A stretch of DNA of 46,706 nucleotides from Planctomycetota bacterium. Its GTDB lineage: Bacteria; Planctomycetota; Planctomycetia; Gemmatales; Gemmataceae. Made by a program: the position numbers and the translations under genes. Of the stretch, positions 1 to 7,332 are shown in pieces (position 1 is the first letter of the stretch; each line of letters begins with the position of its first letter). The notes beneath the pieces were generated by a model. That model was not told the origin of the DNA and did no database searches. It worked only from the letters and a program-made list of their open reading frames with translations. Location of the stretch: assembly GCA_021413735.1 (NCBI GenBank), contig JAIOPV010000220.1, positions 1 to 46,706 on the forward strand, read 5' to 3'.

Positions 1-1
1 C

Positions 2-124
2 AACGATCCGGAAGTGAGTTGTCGTCGCAGCACGCGGTGGCTGGAACGGAACGAGAAAGCACGACTCTATTTTCATCGCTCGCGTAAACTGTTGCCTGCA
101 TTGAAGAACGAACTACGAATCTAG
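2..124 (+). CDS. C-terminal end of an unidentified protein (partial)
   Basis: An open frame enters from the left edge and ends at TAG (122-124), giving about 40 residues ending in LKNELRI. The piece is rich in Arg, Lys and Glu. It is too short to place in a family. The next gene starts about 70 bp later on the same strand, so it may share a transcription unit with the lipoyl protein. That it is coding is inferred only from the open frame and the spacing. Confidence 0.4.
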   Translation, partial: NDPEVSCRRSTRWLERNEKARLYFHRSRKLLPALKNELRI

Positions 125-193
125 GGATACAGTAGAACTAAACTCTCTTTGTCTTTCTCTCCGATCTCTGCGTTCTCTGCGGTGAGTCTTTTG

Positions 194-664
194 ATGCCCG
201 AGCCGCGTACATTCCTGATGGGCAAGCACCCGGCAGAGCTGCCGGGCGATTTGCTTTATTGCAAGAACCATATGTGGTGTCGGCCAGGCACCGACAGCGT
301 GCATCAGTTCGGGTTCAGCGGATACGCCGTGCGGCTCATGCAGGATGTGTACTTCCTCGAATGGCGCATCGAGCCGGGCCTCATCACCGCGAAGCAAGAG
401 ATCGGCTACATCGAGACGCAGAAGGCCACGTCGGGGCTGTACGCGCCGATCGCCGGCCGCATCGTGCGGTTCAACGCGGCTCTGCTCGACGACCCCAGCA
501 CCATCAACGTCGATGGTTACGGCAAAGGCTGGCTGTTCGAGTTTCGTGGCGAACTGACCGAAACGCTCGATGTTGACGGCTACTACACGCATCTCGAAGT
601 CGGTTGGGAAGCCACGCAGCGGATATTGAAGGGCCAAGTGAATAAGATAGAAGACGACGAATGA
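194..664 (+). CDS. GcvH-like lipoyl-carrier protein
   Basis: The 156-residue product has the whole H-protein fold signature: an N-terminal HMW motif (as in the usual EHEW), a GFSGYAV segment matching GITDYAQ, and the lipoylation hairpin ETQKATSGLYAPIAG with the acceptor lysine at about residue 77. Classical H protein shuttles methylamine between subunits of the glycine cleavage system. No gcvP or gcvT lies nearby. Instead the gene sits 19 bp ahead of a ferredoxin-like gene and then a terpene cyclase, so a different lipoyl-dependent role is plausible (inference). The start at 194 is chosen because GGTGAG lies about 9 bp upstream; the frame is open further up to 149, but without family similarity. 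Family assignment is secure, function is not. Confidence 0.85.
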   Translation: MPEPRTFLMGKHPAELPGDLLYCKNHMWCRPGTDSVHQFGFSGYAVRLMQDVYFLEWRIEPGLITAKQEIGYIETQKATSGLYAPIAGRIVRFNAALLDDPSTINVDGYGKGWLFEFRGELTETLDVDGYYTHLEVGWEATQRILKGQVNKIEDDE

Positions 665-683
665 CCCGCCGCCCGGAGTTGCC

Positions 684-1727
684 ATGCCGCGTTCGCGTAT
701 TACCGTCGTTCTTTCGCAAGCACCCGGTAAGCATCCCGTCAAGCGTTCGCTCGAAGAGAGCATCGTCGCGGCACTCATCATGGAGCCGGACCTCGAAGTG
801 TCGGTCGTGCCGAATCTCTACGACCTCGGACCCGACCACACCGGCCGCCTCTTCCTGGGGTCGGTAAAGGGCGACATGGTGGTGCTGTCGTGGCTTTATC
901 CGCGAGCCGCGTTCTGGTTGCTCGACCGCAACGACATTAAGGGCCACTTCGGCGAAACCAAACTGAAGCCGCCGAGCGACGACGACGATTCAGAAGCCGA
1001 GAACGATACGCCCGTTGATAAGCCTGAAGCGATCGGCCCGACGGGCGAGATTCCGGATCGACACATCTACACGCTCGACCTGCGAGACTCGAACAAATAC
1101 GAGGCATTCGTCACGGAGATTCGGCGAATCGCTGTCGAGTGTGGAGAACGTCGCGAAGCCGCTGCCCGTGCGAAGGCCGTGAACAGCCCCGCGATCCTGC
1201 AACTTGGGCTCTCGCTGAACAAGCCAGAACCCGAACCCCTCGCAGCATTCAGCCCGGAAGCCCTGCTCGCCCCAGCAGGTCGGCGATGGTATCCGGTGAT
1301 CGACTACAGCCGTTGCACGAACTGTCTGGAATGCCTCGATTTCTGCTTATTCGGCGTCTATGGCGTCGACTCTTTGGAACGGATCATCACGGAGAATCAG
1401 GATCAGTGCAAGAAGGGCTGCCCGGCGTGTTCGCGGGTGTGTCCGCAGCAGGCGATCATCTTCCCCGAGTACAAGTCGCCAGCAATTGCGGGCGCCGAGA
1501 CGGGAGTGGTGGGCGGATTGAAGATCGACCTGAGCAGGCTGTTTGGCGGCGATGTCGGCGACGCACTTTCGGCCGCGGTGCAGGAACGTGACCGCGAGTT
1601 GGTGAACGACGGCCGCTCGGCGGTGGGCGCGACGATTGGCATTCCGAAGCGACAGGAGAGCAAGCCGCAGCAACCGAAAGACGACCTCGACAAGCTCGTG
1701 GACGATCTGGACAATCTCGGGTTGTAA
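684..1727 (+). CDS. Ferredoxin-like 4Fe-4S protein with a novel N-terminal region
   Basis: The 347-residue protein has a roughly 200-residue N-terminal part I do not recognise, including an acidic stretch (DDDD followed by SEAEND) around residues 98-110. An 8-Cys ferredoxin module follows. The first set is CxxCxxCxxxC at about residues 211, 214, 217 and 221. The second is at 242, 246, 249 and 253 and ends in SRVCP. Two [4Fe-4S] clusters are therefore expected, suited to electron transfer. The tail is charged (KDDLDKLVDDLDNL). No signal peptide or membrane segment is visible, so it is probably cytoplasmic. Its close spacing to the lipoyl protein suggests that the two work together, for instance in passing electrons to a lipoyl thiol pair, but this is inference. 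Confidence 0.8.
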   Translation: MPRSRITVVLSQAPGKHPVKRSLEESIVAALIMEPDLEVSVVPNLYDLGPDHTGRLFLGSVKGDMVVLSWLYPRAAFWLLDRNDIKGHFGETKLKPPSDDDDSEAENDTPVDKPEAIGPTGEIPDRHIYTLDLRDSNKYEAFVTEIRRIAVECGERREAAARAKAVNSPAILQLGLSLNKPEPEPLAAFSPEALLAPAGRRWYPVIDYSRCTNCLECLDFCLFGVYGVDSLERIITENQDQCKKGCPACSRVCPQQAIIFPEYKSPAIAGAETGVVGGLKIDLSRLFGGDVGDALSAAVQERDRELVNDGRSAVGATIGIPKRQESKPQQPKDDLDKLVDDLDNLGL

Positions 1728-1729
1728 GC

Positions 1730-1966
1730 ATGAGGCTGAGGATGGGCAAAGCCAAAGCCGACGCACTGAAGCTGATTGAATCCCTCCCGGAAGACTGCAC
1801 CTGGGAAGAGATCAAGTATCGCGTGTATGTTCACGATGCCATCGAGAAGGGTTTGGAGGATGTAGAAGCCGGGCGGGTTGTGCCCCACGAGCAAGTGATG
1901 TCCGAGATGGAAGAATGGCTTGCGGATTTGAACCCTGGAAGGGCGGCGGATGGTAGCCAGGGGTGA
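1730..1966 (+). CDS. Small antitoxin-like (RelB/ParD-type) protein with a repeat-derived tail
   Basis: The 78-residue product begins 2 bp after the ferredoxin stop. Its core, residues 5-60, reads as a short helical protein with the WEEIKYRV and ExGRVVPHEQV segments seen in small antitoxin-like proteins of addiction modules (family recognition from memory, moderate). No RelE-type toxin gene follows, so it would be an orphan. From about residue 65 (LNPGRAADGSQG) the coding sequence lies inside the left arm of a long inverted repeat, so the original C-terminus was probably replaced. ATG at 1730 or 1742 could be the start. Confidence 0.55.
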   Translation: MRLRMGKAKADALKLIESLPEDCTWEEIKYRVYVHDAIEKGLEDVEAGRVVPHEQVMSEMEEWLADLNPGRAADGSQG

Positions 1967-2123
1967 AGCGAAGCGCAACCCCTGGAAACGTGAACCCAAA
2001 CCCGAAAACGCACGACGATCGGTCCCCTCGATTCGCCTCCGGACCAGGGGTTCCACTCGGTCCCTTCGGGCCCATCGTTCCACCCCTGGCTACCATCCGC
2101 CGCCCTTCCAGGGCTCAAATCCG
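1923..2123. repeat. Long inverted-repeat element (42-bp arms)
   Basis: Arms at 1923-1964 and 2082-2123 are reverse complements with one mismatch. They enclose about 117 bp, in which AACCCCTGG (from 1977) and CCAGGGGTT (from 2044) pair again. The left arm codes for the end of the small antitoxin-like gene and the right arm ends 18 bp before the GTG of the cyclase. It looks like a non-autonomous miniature element or a very stable RNA hairpin. Confidence 0.85.
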
Positions 2124-2141
2124 CGACCCCGGAAACCTGCC

Positions 2142-4094
2142 GTGATCTCTCCCGAACGCCTCAATTCTGCTTACATCACTGCACGCGATGCCCTCCTCGC
2201 GGAACGTGTGCCCGCCGGTCACTGGGTCGGCGAGCTGAGTACGTCGGCTCTCTCGACCGCCACGGCGGTCATAGCACTTCACCTCGTCAACCCGTTCACG
2301 CATCGCGAACTCATCGACGCCGGCATGAAGTGGCTCGTCGATCACCAGAACGAAGACGGCGGCTGGGGCGACACCACGAAGAGTTTCTCGAACATCTCCA
2401 CGACGATGCTCGTGCGGGCGGCCCTCAAGCTGATTTCGGTCGATAAGGATTTCCCCGCGGCGGTCGAGAAGGTGGAAGCGTTCTTGAACGTGCGGGCCGG
2501 TCGCCGACCAGAACAGCGAGCCGAGGCGATTCGCCAGCGTTACGGCAAGGATCGCACGTTCTCGGTGCCGATCCTGATGACGTGTGCGTTGGCTCGGCTC
2601 GTGACGTGGAAGGAAGTGCCACGATTGCCGTTCGAGGCCGCGGCGTTGCCGCAGAGCTGGTATCGCTTCGCGAAGATGCCGGTGGTGAGCTATGCGTTGC
2701 CGGCCCTCATCGCGATTGGGCAGTGCATTCACCATCATCGCGGAACGTGGAACCCGGTCACAGGGCCGCTGCGGTGGCTCGCGAAGAAGAGAACCCTTCG
2801 GGTTCTCAAACGCATTCAGCCGACGTCTGGCGGCTACCTCGAAGCGACGCCGTTGACGAGCTTCGTGGTGATGGCGTTGTCGTCGATCCGGGGAAGCAAG
2901 TCGCCCGATTCGCCGAAGCAACAGGTGATTGATCTGGGCGTGGATTTCCTGGTGAAATCGGTGCGTCCCGATGGCAGTTGGCCGATCGACACGAATCTCG
3001 CGACGTGGGTGACGACGCTTTCGGTAAACGCACTCGCTGCCGCGGGTGATCTGGAATCGCTCGACACGAAGGAACCGATTCTCGCGTGGCTGTTGGGTCA
3101 GCAATACAAGGAACGTCACCCGTACACCGGAGCCGACCCCGGCGGTTGGGCTTGGACCGACCTACCCGGCGGCGTTCCTGACTGTGACGACACCCCTGGG
3201 GCGTTGATGGCAGTCAACGCACTCACCTCTGAACCCTCTCCGGTTCCTCGTGGGCTTGACATTCTCGGGGTGAATCTGGTGGCAGGCACCTGGCTCTGGG
3301 GCCTCCAAAACCGGGACGGTGGCTGGCCGACTTTCTGTCGAGGATGGGGGACGTTGCCATTCGATCGCAGCGGTTCCGATCTAACGGCGCACACGCTTCG
3401 GGCTACGTGGCAACTTGAGCTCTTTTCGCAAAAGTGGGGAGGAGCTGTTGCCGAAGGTGGGAGGCGATATTTGGCACGTCAACAGCGGCAGGATGGATCG
3501 TGGCTGCCGTTGTGGTTCGGGAATCAGCACGCCAAGGACGACATCAACCCTGTCTACGGAACAGCTCGCGTTCTCGCTGCGTACCGCGATCTCGGCATGA
3601 AGGATTCGCCCGAGTGTCAACGCGGTGTCACTTACCTGCTGTCGGTGCAGAATGCCGATGGCGGTTGGGGCGGCGACAAGGGTTGCCCGTCAAGCGTCGA
3701 AGAAACGGCGCTGGCCGTGGAAGTGCTCATTGATTTGACGAGCAGGCCGTTGCCTTCGCCCTCTCCCCTTGCGGGAGAGGGCAGCGAGGCTTTGCGAGCG
3801 GGTGAGGGGTCACAGCCTACCGAGATTTCAAAGCTTCACCCCTCACCCGGCGGCGAAGCGCCGCCACCCTCTCCCGCAAGGGGAGAGGGCAAAAACACGG
3901 CAGTAGAACGCGGCGTAGCGTGGCTGGTCGAAGCTGTGGAGTCGGGCCGCTTCCGCGACCCGACTCCCATCGGATTCTACTTCGCGAAGCTGTGGTACTT
4001 CGAGAAGCTATACCCGCTCATCTTTACGGTCGCGGCACTCGGACGTGCTCGCCAAACTGTCACTTCTTCTTCTCAGGCGGCAGGATCGGCTTGA
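2142..4094 (+). CDS. Squalene-hopene-cyclase-type class II terpene cyclase
   Basis: The 650-residue protein carries the class II cyclase proton-donor motif DCDD at about residues 347-350 and several QW-type repeats (QNEDGGWGD, RPDGSWPID, QNRDGGWPTF, RQDGSWLP, QNADGGWGG), as in squalene-hopene cyclases that fold linear isoprenoids into polycyclic products at the membrane. GTG at 2142 is preferred because the frame upstream runs only through the inverted repeat. Residues about 539-583 (PSPLAGEG to PARGEG) are the translation of an inserted repeat element and are foreign to the family; without them the length is near the usual size. The 3' end overlaps the convergent ThuA-like gene by 35 bp. The substrate (squalene or another polyprenyl chain) cannot be told from sequence. 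The nearby polyprenyl synthase supports a terpenoid role. Confidence 0.85.
   Translation: MISPERLNSAYITARDALLAERVPAGHWVGELSTSALSTATAVIALHLVNPFTHRELIDAGMKWLVDHQNEDGGWGDTTKSFSNISTTMLVRAALKLISVDKDFPAAVEKVEAFLNVRAGRRPEQRAEAIRQRYGKDRTFSVPILMTCALARLVTWKEVPRLPFEAAALPQSWYRFAKMPVVSYALPALIAIGQCIHHHRGTWNPVTGPLRWLAKKRTLRVLKRIQPTSGGYLEATPLTSFVVMALSSIRGSKSPDSPKQQVIDLGVDFLVKSVRPDGSWPIDTNLATWVTTLSVNALAAAGDLESLDTKEPILAWLLGQQYKERHPYTGADPGGWAWTDLPGGVPDCDDTPGALMAVNALTSEPSPVPRGLDILGVNLVAGTWLWGLQNRDGGWPTFCRGWGTLPFDRSGSDLTAHTLRATWQLELFSQKWGGAVAEGGRRYLARQQRQDGSWLPLWFGNQHAKDDINPVYGTARVLAAYRDLGMKDSPECQRGVTYLLSVQNADGGWGGDKGCPSSVEETALAVEVLIDLTSRPLPSPSPLAGEGSEALRAGEGSQPTEISKLHPSPGGEAPPPSPARGEGKNTAVERGVAWLVEAVESGRFRDPTPIGFYFAKLWYFEKLYPLIFTVAALGRARQTVTSSSQAAGSA
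3758..3890. repeat. Repeat element inserted in frame in the cyclase gene
   Basis: Perfect 24-bp inverted arms at 3758-3781 and 3867-3890 (CCCTCTCCC...GGGAGAGGG type) flank 85 bp with a further nested pair (GGTGAGGGGT and ACCCCTCACC). The element is read through in frame and adds a Pro/Gly/Glu-rich loop of roughly 45 residues to the cyclase between two helical repeats. Confidence 0.85.
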
Positions 4095-5037
4095 ACTCGG
4101 CCTTGCCCTTCTTGTCGAGGTTCTTGTTCAGGTCCGCGTCGTTGAACTTCACCGGAGCGCCGCCATCCGGCACAGGCACCTTCGCGGCCCACAGAATCGC
4201 GTTCACGACGAGCTTACGGTAGTCCTCGTCGGCCCAGTTGCGGTGGAAGTGACCGCCCGTGAAGCCGAAGCTGCGGCCCTTGTTGCCGTCACGCTCGAAG
4301 GCCCACGCCATCGTTTCGATCTCGCCCTTGCGACTCTCTGTGTACTTCGTTCGGCGGGTGTTGTCCGGCGGCAACGCTTGCAGAATCGGCGTCACGCCCT
4401 TCGCATCCTCGGCCCACCGCATCCCGTAGTACCACTCATCGACAAGTGTGAACGGCTTCACGCCCTTCGTGATCTCGTGCTTCGGCAACGCCCGAACTTC
4501 GGCATTCCAGTGCGGGTTGATCGAGTAGCCGGTTTCGTAGTAGCCGCCAAGCCAGCCCTTCACCGGCCCCGCAACGTCGATTTCCTTGTCGCCAACCTTC
4601 CGCTTCACCGGGTATTCCACGGCGTAGTGAATGTTCACCCAGCCGCAGCCGCGATCGAGTTGCTTCTGGATGATCGCCATTCGCTCGGGGCTTTGAATCG
4701 CAGGGTGACCGCCGCCGCCGTCCATGTACATCACGATGCAGTCGGCCGTGTCGAACAGCTTCTCGTTCTTCGGCCAGCCATCGCGAGCCATAATCGGCCA
4801 CACGCCTTCGGTCTGTTTCAGCAAGTTGACAAGGATGGCACTTCCAGCAAAGAATTCGTGATCCCCGGGGCCGTGGCTCACGCGGCCAGCGACGATCAGA
4901 ATGCGCTTCCCCTTGAAGTCGGCAGGCGGCTCGACTTCCAGTGCAACCTTCGATTGGTCATACGGATCGACCTTTTCTTCAGCTTTCGCGAAACCGAGCG
5001 GGCTCAGGATGAGCAACGCGGAGAGGAAACGGATCAT
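4060..5037 (-). CDS. Secreted ThuA-domain protein
   Basis: The 325-residue product starts with a clear signal peptide (MIRFLSALLILSPLGFAKAEE). A ThuA-like class I glutamine-amidotransferase-type fold follows: KRILIVAGRVSHGPGDHEFFAG, then DCIVMYMDGGGGHP, WVNIHYAV, and a C-terminal FGFTGGHFHRNW with KLVVNAILWAA. In planctomycetes such exported ThuA proteins are common and are usually linked to sugar or glycoside metabolism, without a defined reaction. ATG at 5037 is chosen over the longer frame start at 5073 because it begins the signal peptide directly. The gene is convergent with the terpene cyclase and their 3' ends overlap by 35 bp. The C-terminus is Lys-rich (PPEKKK). Confidence 0.8.
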   Translation of the reverse strand: MIRFLSALLILSPLGFAKAEEKVDPYDQSKVALEVEPPADFKGKRILIVAGRVSHGPGDHEFFAGSAILVNLLKQTEGVWPIMARDGWPKNEKLFDTADCIVMYMDGGGGHPAIQSPERMAIIQKQLDRGCGWVNIHYAVEYPVKRKVGDKEIDVAGPVKGWLGGYYETGYSINPHWNAEVRALPKHEITKGVKPFTLVDEWYYGMRWAEDAKGVTPILQALPPDNTRRTKYTESRKGEIETMAWAFERDGNKGRSFGFTGGHFHRNWADEDYRKLVVNAILWAAKVPVPDGGAPVKFNDADLNKNLDKKGKAEFKPILPPEKKK

Positions 5038-5088
5038 GGTGTGAAAGACTCCTGTGGTGTGAGGGTATCGCAAGGATGGCTCAACAGA

Positions 5089-5172
5089 ACCTAACCCCCA
5101 ACCCCTTCCCTACGAGGGAAGGGGAGTCTGAAAAGCCCCTCTCCTTTTAGGGGAGGGGTTGGGGAGGGGTTC
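5089..5172 (+). repeat. Dispersed repeat R1, copy 1
   Basis: This is an intergenic copy of a repeat that begins CCTAACCCCCAACCCC and ends GGGGTTGGGGAGGGG, with two internal hairpins (CCTTCCC..GGGAAGG and CCCCTCTCC..GGAGGGG). It lies between the divergent ThuA-like and DUF116-fusion genes. Two more copies are at 19174-19261 and 25344-25443. Confidence 0.85.
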
Positions 5173-5327
5173 TTTTATCCGGCTGCAATGAGGAAACCAC
5201 GTCGATAACCTCACTGCAAGCGCCCTTTTCATTTGAATCTATGGCAACATCTGGCAAACTGTACAGACTCGCCACCCTGCCGGGGTCCGCACCGGCTCGT
5301 ATTCTTGCTCTGCCCACCCGATTGTGT

Positions 5328-5359
5328 GGCTGAGAACTCGGCAGGCCGTGTTCTCAGCC
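5328..5359 (+). promoter_or_regulatory. Hairpin in the leader of the DUF116-prenyl synthase gene
   Basis: Perfect 10-bp arms, GGCTGAGAAC (5328-5337) and GTTCTCAGCC (5350-5359), with a 12-nt loop, end 28 bp before the GTG start. No U-run follows, so a 5' leader structure or an operator is more likely than a terminator. The rest of 5173-5387 shows nothing else I can name. Confidence 0.4.
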
Positions 5360-5387
5360 GACGATTGACCTGCCAAGGAATTACCGC

Positions 5388-7187
5388 GTGACGACCGTCG
5401 CAGACGCCGAACTCGAAGCCGCGACAGAGATCGCCCCGACGAAGCCACCGAAACTCAACACCGCTGCGTTCAAAGCGGTGCCAGAGACTCGTGCGCTCCG
5501 CGATCAGGTTCGGGGGGCCGTCGAGAAGTTTTGCAAAACACTCGACAAGTCAAAGCCACTCACCCGCGAATCCTCGAAAGAGATGTCCGAGACGATTCTC
5601 GCGTCGCTCGGCCTTGGCGGGCAGTATCTCGGCTTCACGATGGTCATGCTCACGAACGAATTCTGGCGGGAGCAGGTCGCGGCGATTCCGTTCCATCGGC
5701 GATTGATGCTGTTGCCGCACTGCCTGAAGAACGCCGAAGGTTGCCCGGCCGAGTACGACGAATTCGGCCTCGATTGCAAGAAATGCGGAGCGTGCGAGGT
5801 TGGCGACTTCCGCACGAAGGCCGAGCAACTTGGGTACAAGGTGCTGGTTAGCGAAGGCACGCCGATCGTGCTGAAGATCATCGTGTCCGGGCACATCGAT
5901 GCTATCGTTGGGGTCGCGTGTCTGAACGTGCTGGAGAAAGCGTTCGACAAGGTTCTGCTGGCAGGCATCCCGTGCATTGCGACGCCGTTACTGTCGAGCA
6001 ACTGCAAGAACACGTCGGTCGATAACGATTGGGTGTTCGAGTCGATTGACCTGCACACACCGCCAGCCGGTCAGAAGACGAAGACATACATGCACCTGAT
6101 GCGGGCCGCGAACGCCATGTTCGACGAGCCCGAACTCACCCGTCTCGTGCCACGTCCACGCGCCGCATCTGCCGAAGCCGATCCGCTTCGCAAGCACGAA
6201 ACCATCGCTTACGATTTCCTCGCTCGTGGCGGAAAGCGTTCGCGGCCATTCATCACGCTCGCTGCTTACGACGCCCTCAAGGGTGCCCCCGCGACGCTTT
6301 CCGATTCGGGATGGGAACTCAGCGATCCCGTGAAGCGAGCAGCCCTCGCCATCGAGACGTTCCACAAGGCGAGCCTCGTTCACGACGACATCGAAGATGA
6401 CGACTCGTTCCGCTACGGCGTCGAAACGCTTCATCGCGTTCACGGCATCGGCACGGCGATCAACGTTGGCGACTACCTCATCGGTCTGGGGTATCGGCTC
6501 GTGTCGCGGGATCGCAAGGAACTCGGGGCGGAAGTCGCGGCGGACATCCTCGATAAGCTCGCCGATTCGCACATGAAGTTGTCAGAAGGCCAGGGAGCTG
6601 AACTGCTGTGGCGTGATGCTCCGAACAAAGCACTGACCACGCTCGACGCCCTGAAGATTTACGCTCTGAAGACCAGCCCGGCGTTCGAGGCAGCGTTGTA
6701 CAGCGGCGTGAGGCTCGCGGGATCGACCGAAAAGTACGAGAAGATGATTAGCGACTTCAGCCGCAACATCGGCGTCGCGTTTCAAATTCTCAACGACATC
6801 AAAGACTGGACCGGCGACCACGATAACAAGCTCGTCGCTGGACAAGACGTGTGCGCCGCCCGCCCTACCCTTCTGCTCGCGTTGGCGCTCGAAGGATCGT
6901 CACCGGCACAACGCGAAGAGTTGCTTCACCTGATCGCCACGGCTCGCGCAGACGGTACCGACCCCGAGGAACTTGTGGGACGTGTGCGGGCGCTGTACTT
7001 CGCGGCGAAGGTCTTCGAGAAGGCCGACAAGCTCGTGGACAAGTTCCGCGCGAAGGCCGAATCGTTGGCCGACGAAGTGGAACCAACCGAGTTCCGCGAA
7101 CTGCTGTACTATTTGGTGGATACGGTGCTGGAAAAGGGCGAACTGCCCCGGCAGGCGATCACACAATTCGTACAACTGGGACGATAA
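5388..7187 (+). CDS. DUF116-polyprenyl synthase fusion protein
   Basis: This 599-residue fusion has an N-terminal DUF116 domain (about residues 70-235) with a CKKCGAC motif at 130-136, which may bind a metal or Fe-S cluster. A trans-isoprenyl diphosphate synthase domain follows (about 260-595): GGKRSRP at 281-287, the first Asp-rich motif DDIEDDD at 333-339 and the second region FQILNDIKDW at 465-474. The canonical DDxxD of the second motif has Asn in its first position (N469). Such synthases condense IPP with allylic diphosphates. The GTG start has AAGGA 8-9 bp upstream. The fusion would couple a cysteine-motif domain to chain elongation. With the cyclase at 2142 it suggests a terpenoid pathway. 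Product chain length is unknown. Confidence 0.85.
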   Translation: MTTVADAELEAATEIAPTKPPKLNTAAFKAVPETRALRDQVRGAVEKFCKTLDKSKPLTRESSKEMSETILASLGLGGQYLGFTMVMLTNEFWREQVAAIPFHRRLMLLPHCLKNAEGCPAEYDEFGLDCKKCGACEVGDFRTKAEQLGYKVLVSEGTPIVLKIIVSGHIDAIVGVACLNVLEKAFDKVLLAGIPCIATPLLSSNCKNTSVDNDWVFESIDLHTPPAGQKTKTYMHLMRAANAMFDEPELTRLVPRPRAASAEADPLRKHETIAYDFLARGGKRSRPFITLAAYDALKGAPATLSDSGWELSDPVKRAALAIETFHKASLVHDDIEDDDSFRYGVETLHRVHGIGTAINVGDYLIGLGYRLVSRDRKELGAEVAADILDKLADSHMKLSEGQGAELLWRDAPNKALTTLDALKIYALKTSPAFEAALYSGVRLAGSTEKYEKMISDFSRNIGVAFQILNDIKDWTGDHDNKLVAGQDVCAARPTLLLALALEGSSPAQREELLHLIATARADGTDPEELVGRVRALYFAAKVFEKADKLVDKFRAKAESLADEVEPTEFRELLYYLVDTVLEKGELPRQAITQFVQLGR

Positions 7188-7191
7188 TGAT

Positions 7192-7241
7192 CGCCGCTTG
7201 CGGCGTAGCGCTCTTGCAAGAGCGCTACGCCGCAAGCGGCG
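7192..7241. repeat. Perfect 50-bp palindrome (repeat family R2, copy 1)
   Basis: Two 25-bp arms (7192-7216 and 7217-7241) are exact reverse complements with no loop, five bases after the stop of the preceding gene. A second copy is at 15662-15711 and a shortened relative at 39192-39224. As RNA it would form a strong hairpin and could stabilise or terminate the upstream transcript, but no U-tract follows. Confidence 0.9.
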
Positions 7242-7332
7242 GACCGAGGATCTGTCTGTAAACCTCCCCCATCCCCGCGGTATACCTCTCGAACCTCTCA
7301 CCTGCCATGCCGCCGATTCGCGGGGTCGCGAG

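Noticed and set aside
194..664. Calling the H-like gene gcvH of a glycine cleavage operon
   Set aside because: No gcvT, gcvP or lipoylation gene is nearby; only the fold is certain.
4045..5094. A 349-codon plus-strand frame opposite the ThuA-like gene
   Set aside because: It mirrors the ThuA-like gene, which has a signal peptide and family motifs.
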